A stretch of DNA of 64,000 nucleotides from Streptomyces sp. NBC_00513 (GTDB lineage: Bacteria > Actinomycetota > Actinomycetes > Streptomycetales > Streptomycetaceae). The notes beneath the pieces were generated by a model. That model did no database searches and was not told where the DNA came from. It worked only from the letters and a program-made list of their open reading frames with translations. Shown one piece after another: positions 16,277 through 24,662 of the stretch. Position numbers and translations under genes: made by a program. Each line of letters opens with the position of its first letter. Position 1 is the stretch's first letter. The stretch spans positions 6,324,001 through 6,388,000 of the forward strand of contig NZ_CP107845.1 of NCBI RefSeq assembly GCF_041431415.1, in the 5' to 3' direction.

Positions 16277-17173
16277 ATGAAGCAGACGGACCCCGCATCC
16301 CCCATCGGACCGACGGCCGCGCGCCGCCCCGACCCCGAGCCACCCGCGCCCGGCGGAGTGCTGTGGACCATCGCCGGAGACGTCCGCGCGCTGCTCATGC
16401 TCCCCGCCGCCTTCATGATGCAGGTCGCCCACCCGGCCATCGGCGCCGGCGTCGACCAGTACTCGGTCTTCCGCACCGACCCCTGGGGGCGGGGCGAACG
16501 CTCGCTGCGCTCGGTCCAGCTCTGGGTGTACGGGGGCGACGAGGCCGCCGCCGAGGGCCGTCGGGTGCGCCGCCTCCACAAGGAGATCCAGGGCACCGAC
16601 ACCCGGGGCCGGCGCTACCACTCGCTCGACCCGGCCTGCTACTCCTGGGTCCACGCCACCGGCTTCCCGGTCTACCTGTACGCCGGGCGGTACCTGCTGC
16701 GCCGCTTCACCCCCGCCCAGGAGCGGCAGCTCTACCGCGAGTGGCTCCAGGTCGGCCGGATCCTCGGCATCCACGACCGGGACATGCCCCGGACCATCGA
16801 GGAGTACTGGGTCTACTACCGCCGGATGCTGGCCGAGGAGATCGAGTCCACCCCGGTCGCCCGCGAACTGGTCGCCACCGACGTGCCCCTGCCCCGCCCC
16901 GAGGGCGGCTCGCCGGCGGTCCGGCTCCTGCTGCGCCTGACCTGGCCGCTCCTGCGGACGGTGTTCCTGCGCTTCCGTGCCTTCGTCACCGCCGGCTACA
17001 TGCCGCCCGAGGCCCGCGCGGCCGTCGGGCTGGAGTGGACCCCGGCCCAGGAGCGCCGGCTGCGACGGTTCAGCACGGCCGTGCGGATCCTCGTACCGCT
17101 GCTCCCGGAGCGGCTGCGCTACCTGCCCATCGCCCGGGAGGCCCGGGCACGCCGACGCGCCGGCGCCCACTGA
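16277..17173 (+). CDS. Oxygenase MpaB-family protein (DUF2236)
   Basis: A 298-residue protein from ATG 16277. It shows the DUF2236 landmarks: VLWTIAGDVRALLMLPAAFM near the N-terminus, QVAHPAIGAGVDQYSVFRTDPWGR, VRRLHKEIQGTD, YSWVHATGFPVYLYAG and the central Glu/Tyr-rich IEEYWVYYRRM. The family includes the rubber oxygenase Lcp and MpaB of mycophenolic acid synthesis and binds haem through conserved His residues. A helical, soluble or membrane-associated haem oxygenase is expected; the substrate is unknown. It converges on the M1 peptidase across a palindrome-rich spacer. Confidence 0.82.
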   Translation: MKQTDPASPIGPTAARRPDPEPPAPGGVLWTIAGDVRALLMLPAAFMMQVAHPAIGAGVDQYSVFRTDPWGRGERSLRSVQLWVYGGDEAAAEGRRVRRLHKEIQGTDTRGRRYHSLDPACYSWVHATGFPVYLYAGRYLLRRFTPAQERQLYREWLQVGRILGIHDRDMPRTIEEYWVYYRRMLAEEIESTPVARELVATDVPLPRPEGGSPAVRLLLRLTWPLLRTVFLRFRAFVTAGYMPPEARAAVGLEWTPAQERRLRRFSTAVRILVPLLPERLRYLPIAREARARRRAGAH

Positions 17174-17192
17174 GGGACGCCGGCGCGTGCGG

Positions 17193-17218
17193 TCGACCGA
17201 TCCCCGGGGATCGGTCGA
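17193..17218. terminator. 26-bp perfect palindrome, likely bidirectional terminator
   Basis: Each arm is 13 bases (TCGACCGATCCCC and its exact complement), meeting at CCCCGGGG with no loop. It lies 20 bases after the MpaB-type stop and before the convergent M1 peptidase end. Confidence 0.6.
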
Positions 17219-17282
17219 GCGGGATCCCCGGGATCGGTCGAGCAGGACCCGGGGACAGCCGGGCCCGGCCCCGGGATCGACG
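17207..17282. repeat. Short repeats of GGGATCGGTCGAGC in convergent spacer
   Basis: The motif GGGATCGGTCGAGC occurs at 17207 and again at 17231, each followed by a GGGATCCC or GGACCCGG variant, and a related CCCGGGATCGACGGG ends the spacer. The copies can pair with one another and with the palindrome at 17193, giving several alternative hairpins. Confidence 0.55.
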
Positions 17283-17291
17283 GGATGTGGC

Positions 17292-18797
17292 TCAGTGGTC
17301 GTGGATCGAGTTCGTCGCGGCGATCTTCTTCCAGGACTTCGGCTCCACCGGCTCGACGGCCGGCGCCTTGAGCGAGCGGGCCGACGGGGAGGCGGCGGCC
17401 GGCGGGGCGAAGGCCGGCTTGCCGGGGGTGTACAGCCAGGTCTCGAAGAGCTGGGCGAGGGGCTTCTTGGAGATCTTCTCGGCGTAGCGGACGAAGTCCC
17501 CGACCTTCGCGTTGCCGTAGGCGCGCTCGGTCGGCCACCCCTTGAGGATCTGGAAGAACTTCTCGTCGCCGATCTCGTTGCGCAGCGCCTGGATGGCGAT
17601 TGCGCCACGGTCGTACACGGCGCCGTGGAACTGGTTCTCCGCGCCCGGGTCACCCGGCTTGACCTGCCAGAACGGGTCCTCGGCGGCGCGGGAGGCATAC
17701 GTCCACTCGGCCAGCTCCTGCGCCGTGCCCTCGCCCTCCTTCTCCGACCACAGCCACTGGCTGTACCGGGCGAAGCCCTCGTTGACCCAGATGTCCTTCC
17801 AGTTGTCCACGGACACGCTGTCGCCGTACCACTGGTGCGCCAGCTCGTGGACGACCACCGAGACGTTCGAGCCGTTGGCGAACTGCCTCGGGCTGTAGAA
17901 CGGCCGCGTCTGGGTCTCCAGCGCGAATCCGCTGGGCACGTTCGGGACGTAGCCTCCCAGCGCGTTGAACGGGTACGGGCCGAAGACCCCCTCCAACCAC
18001 TCCGCGACCTCGCCGGTCCGCTCCACGCTGGCGCGCGCCGCGCCGTCGTTGTCGCCGAGGTCCTTGCTGTACGCGTTCAGGATCGGCAGGCCGCTCGACG
18101 TCTTGTCGGTGGTGATGTCGAACTTGCCGATGGCGAGGGTGGCGAGGTAGGTGGCCTGCGGCTTGTTCGAGCGCCAGTTGTAGCGGGTCCAGCCGAGCTT
18201 CGACGTCTGCGACTGGAGCACGCCGTTGCTGATGGCCTGGGTGCCGTCCGGGACGTTGACGGACACGTCGAAGGTGGCCTTGTCGAGCGGGTGGTCGTTG
18301 CTGGGGAACCACCAGATCGCCGAGTCGGGCTCCTGGGCCGCCACGCCGCCGTCCGGGGTGCGCTGCCACGCCGACCAGCCGTCGACCTTGAACTCCGATG
18401 GCTTTCCGGCGTACTTGACGACGACGCTGGCCTGCTTGTTCCGCTGGAGCGGCTGGGCCGGCGTCACCTCCAGCTCCTGGGTGCCGGAGGTGGCGAACTT
18501 CGCCTTCACGCCGTTGACCCGGATCTCGCTCACCTTGAGGCCGAAGTCGAGGTTGAAGCGGGACAGGTCCTGGCGGGCCGTCGCCAGGAGGGTGGCGGTG
18601 CCCTCCAGGAGGTCCGTCTTCGGCTGGTACTGAAGGCGCAGGTCGTAGTGCGAGATGTCGTACCCGCCGTTGCCGCTCGCCGGGTAGTAGGTGTCGCCGA
18701 TACCCGCGGCGCCCGGGACGGAACTCGCCGCGGACGCCGGGATCACCAGCAGGAGGGAGGCGGCGAGCACGCTCGGGGCGATGACTTTCCGATGCAC
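17292..18797 (-). CDS. Secreted M1-family zinc aminopeptidase
   Basis: A 501-residue protein; GTG 18797 is preceded by GGAG at six bases and is preferred to the TTG at 18809. A signal peptide covers about residues 1-25 (VHRKVIAPSVLAASLLLVIP, then ASAASS). The M1 beta-saddle domain follows, then the catalytic domain with HELAHQWYGDSV and NEGFARYSQWLW, the HExxH-x18-E zinc site. The GAMEN-type exopeptidase motif is not obvious (GFALETQTRP occupies the position, as in secreted actinobacterial relatives). It trims N-terminal residues from peptides outside the cell. The C-terminal 40 residues are Ala/Pro/Lys-rich. Convergent with the MpaB-type gene. Confidence 0.92.
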   Translation of the reverse strand: MHRKVIAPSVLAASLLLVIPASAASSVPGAAGIGDTYYPASGNGGYDISHYDLRLQYQPKTDLLEGTATLLATARQDLSRFNLDFGLKVSEIRVNGVKAKFATSGTQELEVTPAQPLQRNKQASVVVKYAGKPSEFKVDGWSAWQRTPDGGVAAQEPDSAIWWFPSNDHPLDKATFDVSVNVPDGTQAISNGVLQSQTSKLGWTRYNWRSNKPQATYLATLAIGKFDITTDKTSSGLPILNAYSKDLGDNDGAARASVERTGEVAEWLEGVFGPYPFNALGGYVPNVPSGFALETQTRPFYSPRQFANGSNVSVVVHELAHQWYGDSVSVDNWKDIWVNEGFARYSQWLWSEKEGEGTAQELAEWTYASRAAEDPFWQVKPGDPGAENQFHGAVYDRGAIAIQALRNEIGDEKFFQILKGWPTERAYGNAKVGDFVRYAEKISKKPLAQLFETWLYTPGKPAFAPPAAASPSARSLKAPAVEPVEPKSWKKIAATNSIHDH

Positions 18798-19160
18798 GAA
18801 GAGCTCCAAGGGGTAGGGGAGACAGTTCCGTTCAGGGGTCTCGTCGTTCGACCGTATTCACGCGCGGTGCCCCACGTCATGTCCATGGCCCCTGCTGTCA
18901 CATGATCGCCATTCGGCCGTCACAGGTCGTCGATCGCGGACTCCGGCGTGTCGGGTGCCGTCCACCCGGCGGCGTCCACCCGGCGGCGTCCGGCCCGGCT
19001 CGGCCCGCTCACCCCGCCGGGGCGGTGCGAGCGCCTCGGCCCGCGGCCCCGCCGGCCCGCCGCGCGAGAAAGTCCGGAAAGGGTCGGGGCGCCACGGGAC
19101 GGGGGAGCACCCGTGAGGCGGGCGGGGAGGAATCCGGTATCGGGCGCCCCACCCACCACC
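18798..19160. other. Intergenic region between divergent M1 peptidase and SalK-like gene
   Basis: About 360 bp without a convincing gene. It holds the peptidase's upstream region, including TTCACGCGCGG and GTCACATGATCGCC, and several short direct repeats (GTCCACCCGGCGGCGTC appears twice, near 18959-18990). No terminator or RNA was recognised. A leaderless promoter for the gene at 19196 is listed separately. Confidence 0.5.
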
Positions 19161-19188
19161 TTGCGCCATACTAAGCAGTCGGTAATCT
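19161..19188 (+). promoter_or_regulatory. Promoter predicted to give a leaderless transcript
   Basis: TTGCGC (19161-19166) and TAATCT (19183-19188) are separated by 16 bp. The ATG at 19196 begins eight positions after the -10, where transcription would start, and no Shine-Dalgarno sequence precedes it. ACTAAGCAGTCGGTAA between the boxes resembles half of a TetR-type operator. Confidence 0.5.
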
Positions 19189-19195
19189 GCCGGGT

Positions 19196-20059
19196 ATGAC
19201 TCTTCCCCCACGCGCCGCCCGACACTGCTGGCATGCGGTGGTCAACCCCTTGCACGCCCTCATCTACTTCTCCCCGGACCTCGCGAAGGAGTTCGCCGCC
19301 CTCGGGGTCACCGACCGCGTCGCCGTCAACCTCGCCGGCCGGTCGGCCGCCATGGGCGCCGTCGGCCCCGGCACCGTGACCGCGACCTTCTACAACTACC
19401 GCCACGACCTCGTCGCCCGGCACCTGCCCGCCGTCTGGGACACCCTCACCCCCGAGCAGGCCCTCGCCGCCCGGCTCCGCGCCGCCGACTCCACCCTGCG
19501 CCGCCTCCTCGGCACCGAGACCATCGAGTCCGCGGAACTCGCGGAGACCGCCGACCTGGCCCTGTACGCCGCCGAGGGCTGCACCCGACACGCGCGCGTC
19601 CTGTACTCCGCCCACGCCGACCTGCCCGTCCCCGAGGAACCGCACCTGCGCCTGTGGCACGCGGCGACCCTGCTGCGCGAACACCGCGGAGACGGCCACC
19701 TCGCCGCCCTGCTGCTCGCCGGCCTCGACCCCGTCGAGGCGCTGATCAGCCACACCGCGACCGGCCGCGGCATGACCCCGAAGTGGCTCAGGGCCACGCG
19801 CGGCTGGGAACCGGCCGACCTGGAGGCGGCGGCCGACCGGCTGCGGGCCCGCGACGTCCTCGACGCGGACAACGAACTCACCGCACACGGCAAGGCCGTA
19901 CGGGAGGCACTGGAGGTCGACACCGACCGACTCGACGCCGCCCCGTACGAACACCTCGGCGCGAGCGGCCTGGCCCGCCTGGGCGAGCTCGGCGGAGCCC
20001 TCGCCGCGAAGGCCTTCGCGGCCGGCGCCTTCCCCCCGGACCTCATCGGCAAGGCCTGA
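19196..20059 (+). CDS. SCO6745/SalK-family protein
   Basis: A 287-residue protein from ATG 19196, apparently read from a leaderless mRNA. Landmarks are those of the actinobacterial SCO6745 ('SalK') family: AARHCWHAVVNPLHALIYFS at the N-terminus, FYNYRHDLVARHLPAVWD, LWHAATLLREHRGDGHLAAL and the C-terminal YEHLGASGLARLGE. The FxNYRHDLVxRHLP and WHAATxLREHRGDGH blocks are the family signatures, rich in His and Arg. A winged-helix-like C-terminal part has been suggested for the family. Biochemical function is unknown; the SalK name comes from a salinosporamide cluster homologue. Confidence 0.8.
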   Translation: MTLPPRAARHCWHAVVNPLHALIYFSPDLAKEFAALGVTDRVAVNLAGRSAAMGAVGPGTVTATFYNYRHDLVARHLPAVWDTLTPEQALAARLRAADSTLRRLLGTETIESAELAETADLALYAAEGCTRHARVLYSAHADLPVPEEPHLRLWHAATLLREHRGDGHLAALLLAGLDPVEALISHTATGRGMTPKWLRATRGWEPADLEAAADRLRARDVLDADNELTAHGKAVREALEVDTDRLDAAPYEHLGASGLARLGELGGALAAKAFAAGAFPPDLIGKA

Positions 20060-20177
20060 GAGGAGAGGCGGCGACCGGCGCGGGACACGGCTCCCGGCGT
20101 CCGTCACCGGCACCTGCCACAATTGGCAGCCTTCCGCGCATCCCATGCAGACGTACGAAGGCAGGCAGGACCGCACC

Positions 20178-22682
20178 GTGACGATGTCCATCGAAGGCAG
20201 GATCGCCGAGGAGCTCGGCGTACGGGAGCGGCAGGTCAAGGCCGCCGTCGAGCTGCTCGACGGCGGCTCGACCGTGCCGTTCATCGCTCGCTACCGCAAG
20301 GAGGCGACCGAGATGCTCGACGACGCCCAGTTGCGCACCCTGGAGGAGCGACTGCGGTACCTGCGCGAGCTGGAGGACCGCCGCGCGGCCATCCTCGATT
20401 CCGTGCGGGAACAGGGCAAGCTCGACGCCGAGCTGGAGGCCCGGATCAACGCGGCCGACACCAAGGCCCGGCTGGAGGACATCTACCTGCCCTTCAAGCC
20501 CAAGCGGCGCACCAAGGCGCAGATCGCCCGCGAGGCCGGCCTGGCGCCGCTCGCCGAGGGGCTGCTGGCCGACCCCTCCGTCGAACCGGCCGTCGCCGCC
20601 GCCGCGTTCGTGGACGCCGACAAGGGCGTCGCCGACCCGGCCGCCGCCCTGGAGGGCGCCCGCGCCATCCTCACCGAGACGTTCGCCGAGGACGCCGACC
20701 TCATCGGCGAGCTGCGCGAACGCATGTGGGGACGTGGCCGGCTCGCCTCGAAGGTCCGCGAGGGCAGGGAGGAGGCGGGCGCCAAGTTCGCCGATTACTT
20801 CGACTTCGCGGAACCCCTCACCGCTCTGCCCTCGCACCGGGTCCTGGCCATGCTCCGCGGCGAGAAGGAGGACGTCCTCAGCCTCGACCTGGAGCCGGAG
20901 GAGCCGAGCGACACGCCCGGCCCCTCCACGTACGAGGGCATGGTCGCGCGCCGCTTCGGCGTGGGCGACCGGGGCCGCCCGGGCGACAAGTGGCTCGCCG
21001 ACACCGTCCGCTGGGCCTGGCGCACGAAGATCCAGGTCCACCTGGGCATCGACCTGCGGACGCGGCTGCGGGCCGCCGCCGAGGACGAGGCCGTACGGGT
21101 CTTCGCGGCCAACCTGCGCGACCTGCTGCTCGCCGCGCCCGCCGGCACCCGCGCGACGCTCGGCCTGGACCCCGGCTTCCGTACCGGCGTCAAGGTGGCC
21201 GTCGTGGACGCGACCGGCAAGGTCGTGGCCACGGACGTGATCCACCCGCACGTCCCCGCCAACAGGTGGGACGAGTCCCTGGCGAAGCTGGCCCGGCTGG
21301 CCAAGGAGCACGCGGTCGACCTGATCGCCATCGGCAACGGCACGGCCTCCCGCGAGACCGACAAGCTGGCCGGCGACCTCATCACCCGCCACCCCGAGCT
21401 GGGGCTGACCAAGGTGATGGTGTCGGAGGCCGGCGCGTCCGTGTACTCCGCGTCCGCGTTCGCCTCGCAGGAACTCCCGGACATGGACGTGTCGTTGCGC
21501 GGTGCGGTCTCCATCGCCCGCCGCCTCCAGGACCCGCTGGCCGAACTCGTCAAGATCGACCCGAAGTCGATCGGCGTCGGCCAGTACCAGCACGACCTGT
21601 CCGAGGTGAAGCTCTCCCGTTCCCTCGACGCCGTGGTCGAGGACTGCGTGAACGGCGTCGGCGTCGACGTCAACACCGCCTCCGCGCCGCTGCTCTCACG
21701 GGTTTCGGGCATCAGCGGCGGCCTCGCCGAGAACATCGTGGCCCACCGCGACGCCAACGGCCCCTTCCGCAACCGCAAGGGCCTCAAGGACGTGGCCCGG
21801 CTGGGCCCGAAGGCCTACGAGCAGTGCGCGGGCTTCCTTCGGATCCGCGGCGGGGACGACCCGCTGGACTCCTCCAGCGTGCACCCCGAGGCGTACCCGG
21901 TGGTCCGTGCGATGGGTAAGACGGCGGGCGGCGAGGTGGCGTCCCTCATCGGCAACGGCACGGTCCTGAAGTCTCTGCGGCCCGAGCAGTTCGTCACCGA
22001 GACCTTCGGGCTGCCGACCGTCACGGACATCCTGCGCGAGCTGGAGAAGCCCGGTCGCGACCCCCGGCCCGCCTTCAAGACGGCGACCTTCAAGGAGGGC
22101 GTCGAGAAGATCGGCGACCTGGCCCCCGGGATGATCCTGGAGGGCGTCGTCACCAATGTGGCCGCCTTCGGGGCGTTCATCGACATCGGTGTCCACCAGG
22201 ACGGGTTGGCGCACGTCTCCGCGCTGTCGAAGACCTTCGTCAAGGACCCGCGGGACGTGGTCAAGCCGGGCGACATCGTCCGCGTGAAGGTCATGGACGT
22301 GGACATCCCGCGCAAGCGGATCTCGCTGACGCTGCGCCTGGAGGACGAGGCCGGGGCGGACCGTCCCGCCGGGGCGCCCCGGGACCGGGAGGAGCGCCGG
22401 GGCGGCGGCCGGCCCCCGCAGCAGCGGGGCGCGGCCCCGCAGGGCGGCCAAGGCGGCCAGAGCCGACGGGGCCAGGGTGGTCAGAGCGGTCAGGCGGGCC
22501 AGGGCGGTCAGGCGAACCAGGCCGGTCAGCGCCAAGGCGGCGGTCAGGGCCGGGGCGGTCAGGGCGGTCAGCGCCAGGGCGGCGGCCAGGGATCCGGAGC
22601 CCCGGCGCCCGCCAACAGCGCGATGGCCGACGCCCTGCGTCGGGCCGGCCTCACCGGCAAGGAGGAGCGCCGAGGCCGCTGA
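20178..22682 (+). CDS. tex: Tex-family RNA-binding transcription accessory protein with Gly/Gln-rich tail
   Basis: An 834-residue protein; GTG 20178 gives the usual start (VTMSIEGRIAEELGVRERQ). The N-terminal Tex domain contains TVPFIARYRKEATEMLDD and LPFKPKRRTKAQIAREAG. The YqgF/RNaseH-like part has LGLDPGFRTGVKVAVVD; the helix-hairpin-helix region reads VNTASAPLLSRVSGISGGLAEN; and the C-terminal S1 domain runs from GMILEGVVTNVAAFGAFIDI to DIPRKRISLTLR. Tex binds RNA and acts with RNA polymerase and stress responses. After the S1 domain comes a ~90-residue Gly/Gln/Arg-rich disordered tail of GGQ repeats, unusually long. Monocistronic as far as seen. Confidence 0.95.
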   Translation: MTMSIEGRIAEELGVRERQVKAAVELLDGGSTVPFIARYRKEATEMLDDAQLRTLEERLRYLRELEDRRAAILDSVREQGKLDAELEARINAADTKARLEDIYLPFKPKRRTKAQIAREAGLAPLAEGLLADPSVEPAVAAAAFVDADKGVADPAAALEGARAILTETFAEDADLIGELRERMWGRGRLASKVREGREEAGAKFADYFDFAEPLTALPSHRVLAMLRGEKEDVLSLDLEPEEPSDTPGPSTYEGMVARRFGVGDRGRPGDKWLADTVRWAWRTKIQVHLGIDLRTRLRAAAEDEAVRVFAANLRDLLLAAPAGTRATLGLDPGFRTGVKVAVVDATGKVVATDVIHPHVPANRWDESLAKLARLAKEHAVDLIAIGNGTASRETDKLAGDLITRHPELGLTKVMVSEAGASVYSASAFASQELPDMDVSLRGAVSIARRLQDPLAELVKIDPKSIGVGQYQHDLSEVKLSRSLDAVVEDCVNGVGVDVNTASAPLLSRVSGISGGLAENIVAHRDANGPFRNRKGLKDVARLGPKAYEQCAGFLRIRGGDDPLDSSSVHPEAYPVVRAMGKTAGGEVASLIGNGTVLKSLRPEQFVTETFGLPTVTDILRELEKPGRDPRPAFKTATFKEGVEKIGDLAPGMILEGVVTNVAAFGAFIDIGVHQDGLAHVSALSKTFVKDPRDVVKPGDIVRVKVMDVDIPRKRISLTLRLEDEAGADRPAGAPRDREERRGGGRPPQQRGAAPQGGQGGQSRRGQGGQSGQAGQGGQANQAGQRQGGGQGRGGQGGQRQGGGQGSGAPAPANSAMADALRRAGLTGKEERRGR

Positions 22683-22927
22683 CCGGGGCAGCGCGTGAGA
22701 TCACGCGGAGGATGGCCGAATAGGTTCTCCACACGGGGACATACCTTGCCAAGCACCTCAACTGATCTGTAGGGATGGTGGAACGCCCGTTCGTGACGCG
22801 CGGACGGGCTTCCGCTTTTCCCCTCAGGGGCCGAACTCCTCGGGGCCGTCCCATGGCACAGGATGTAATGCCCATGCCCACGCACACCTATGAACGCTGC
22901 CCGAGAAAGGGTCCGAAGAGGGAAGAC

Positions 22928-23431
22928 ATGCCCTATCGGAATCTCAGCCTGCGCAAACGGTGCGAGAACATTCTCGGCCATCTGGATCTGACGCATCCTT
23001 TTTCACTCGACAGCCTGTGCGCCCGGATGGAGGAGCAGCGCGGCCGCCCGATCCGACTGCACCCGCTGCCCAAGGAAGCGGCCGAGTCCGGGGTCTGCGG
23101 ACTGTGGGTGGGCACCGCCCGCGTCGACTACGTCTTCTACGAGGCCCAGACCACCCCCCTGCACCGCGAGCACATCGTGCTCCACGAACTGGGGCACATC
23201 CTCTTCGGTCACCACTCGCTGGAAGGCGAGGAGACCGACGGGCACGCCCCCGTGGTCCTGGGCCGCACCAACTACACCACGCGCCAGGAGCGGGAGGCCG
23301 AGATGCTCGCCAGCATGATCCGCATGCGCGCCGTCGGCCCCGGCCCGCGGCCCGGCACGGCCCACCGCGGCCCCCTCGCCCGGCTGGAGTCCGCCATGGG
23401 CTACGAACAGGGTGTGCGCGATGGCGGCTGA
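22928..23431 (+). CDS. ImmA/IrrE-family metallo-endopeptidase
   Basis: A 167-residue protein from ATG 22928 with AGGGAAG upstream; in-frame ATGs at 22853 and 22868 would add up to 25 residues without a better ribosome site. The zinc motif HIVLHELGHILFGHHS (HExxH, about residues 79-94) defines the ImmA/IrrE M78-like protease family. The family cleaves or senses repressors in phage (ImmA) and DNA-damage (IrrE/DdrO) switches. Here no repressor is adjacent; the gene overlaps by 11 bases the start of a membrane protein of the MAB_1171c type, a pairing repeated in streptomycetes, so the two probably work together. Confidence 0.87.
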   Translation: MPYRNLSLRKRCENILGHLDLTHPFSLDSLCARMEEQRGRPIRLHPLPKEAAESGVCGLWVGTARVDYVFYEAQTTPLHREHIVLHELGHILFGHHSLEGEETDGHAPVVLGRTNYTTRQEREAEMLASMIRMRAVGPGPRPGTAHRGPLARLESAMGYEQGVRDGG

Positions 23432-24605
23432 ACTGACCGCCATCGGCGACTGGCTCGCCGTCCCCAGCGTGGTGATCCTGTGGCTCGCCGTCCTGCTGCG
23501 AGCCCCCGGCGCCCTGCGCTCCCCGCAACAGCGCGGCCTGTGGCTCGCCGTCGCCACCGCCGCCGCGGCGATGACCCTGAACCTCCCCGCGGTCGTCGCC
23601 TACGCGACGAGCCGCGACACCGCATACGCCCACACCATCGGCCTGGTGCGCAACCTCATCGGTGTCCTCTCCGCGGGAGCGGTCCTCTACTTCGTGGCAG
23701 CCGCCACCCGCGGCCGCAGGCTCCAACTCGCCGCCTGGATCGGCACGTCGGCCTGGCTCGCCACCCTGGTCGCACTCGACGTCGTCGCGCCCGAACACGG
23801 CACCCACGCCATGCCGCCGGTCGGGGATCCCGTACCGTCCCTCGCCTACTGGCTGGTGCTGATCTCCGCCCACCTCGTGGCCAACACCGTCTGCGTGTAC
23901 GTCTGCCGGCGCTACAGCCGCCGGACCGAGAGCCGTGGACTCGCCCTGGGCCTGCGGCTGTTCGGCCTGGGTACCGCGCTGGCCGGCCTGTTCTGGTTCG
24001 CGTACCTCCTCAAGGCCCTGTTCGCCAACACCTGGGCCATGCCCGCCCTGCCGCTCATGATGAACCTGCACGGACTGCTGCGCGCCGCCGCGATCCTGGT
24101 GCCGACCCTCTTCGCGCTGCGCCGCACCACCGCCGACATCGCCACCGCCTGGCGACTGTGGCCCCTGTGGCGGGACCTGGTCCAGGCCGTGCCGCACGTG
24201 GTGCTCTCGGCCTCGCGGGCCGGGCGGGTCATGGAACTGCTGTGGCCGCCCATGCCGCGCCACCTGCTCGTGTACCGGAAGGTCATCGAGACGCGCGACG
24301 CCATCCTGATCCTCGGGGAGTACGTGGCCCCGGGCATACCGGAACTCGCCCGCAGCCACGTCGCCGAGAGCGGAATCCCCGAACAGCGGCGCACCGCGGC
24401 CGCGTTGGCGTGCGTACTCAAGGAAGCCCGACAGACCAAACTCGCGGGACTGCCCGGCCGGCAGCCGGGGGACACGGCGGTCCTGGAACTGCCGCCCGCG
24501 ATCCAGACCTCCGCCGAGGCGGGCGACCTGGAGGAGGAGGCCCGCTTCCTCGTCGACGTCGCGGAGGCCTACGCCTCACCCTCCACCACCGGCTTCACCC
24601 CCTGA
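23421..24605 (+). CDS. MAB_1171c-family membrane protein
   Basis: A 394-residue protein from ATG 23421, inside the 3' end of the protease gene. The first ~230 residues contain about seven hydrophobic segments: WLAVPSVVILWLAVLLR, GLWLAVATAAAAMTLNLPAV, LIGVLSAGAVLYFVAAA, LAAWIGTSAWLATLVALDVV, YWLVLISAHLVANTVCVYVC, GLGTALAGLFWFAYLLKALF and ALPLMMNLHGLLRAAAILV. A cytosolic domain of ~150 residues follows (ATAWRLWPLWRDLVQAVPHV, MPRHLLVYRKVIETRDAIL). The arrangement matches the MAB_1171c 'putative transporter' family, whose partner is usually an ImmA/IrrE or XRE protein. A role as membrane signal receiver is as likely as transport; nothing is proven. Confidence 0.75.
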   Translation: MAAELTAIGDWLAVPSVVILWLAVLLRAPGALRSPQQRGLWLAVATAAAAMTLNLPAVVAYATSRDTAYAHTIGLVRNLIGVLSAGAVLYFVAAATRGRRLQLAAWIGTSAWLATLVALDVVAPEHGTHAMPPVGDPVPSLAYWLVLISAHLVANTVCVYVCRRYSRRTESRGLALGLRLFGLGTALAGLFWFAYLLKALFANTWAMPALPLMMNLHGLLRAAAILVPTLFALRRTTADIATAWRLWPLWRDLVQAVPHVVLSASRAGRVMELLWPPMPRHLLVYRKVIETRDAILILGEYVAPGIPELARSHVAESGIPEQRRTAAALACVLKEARQTKLAGLPGRQPGDTAVLELPPAIQTSAEAGDLEEEARFLVDVAEAYASPSTTGFTP

Positions 24606-24662
24606 CCCGAGCCGACCCGACCCGCCCCACCGACCGTTCGACGACACGGAAGTGACGCTCTC

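Noticed and set aside
14810..17698. 962-codon minus-strand frame spanning several genes
   Set aside because: It overlaps the sphingomyelinase, MpaB-type and M1 peptidase genes in another frame; Arg/Pro/Gly-rich and without motifs.
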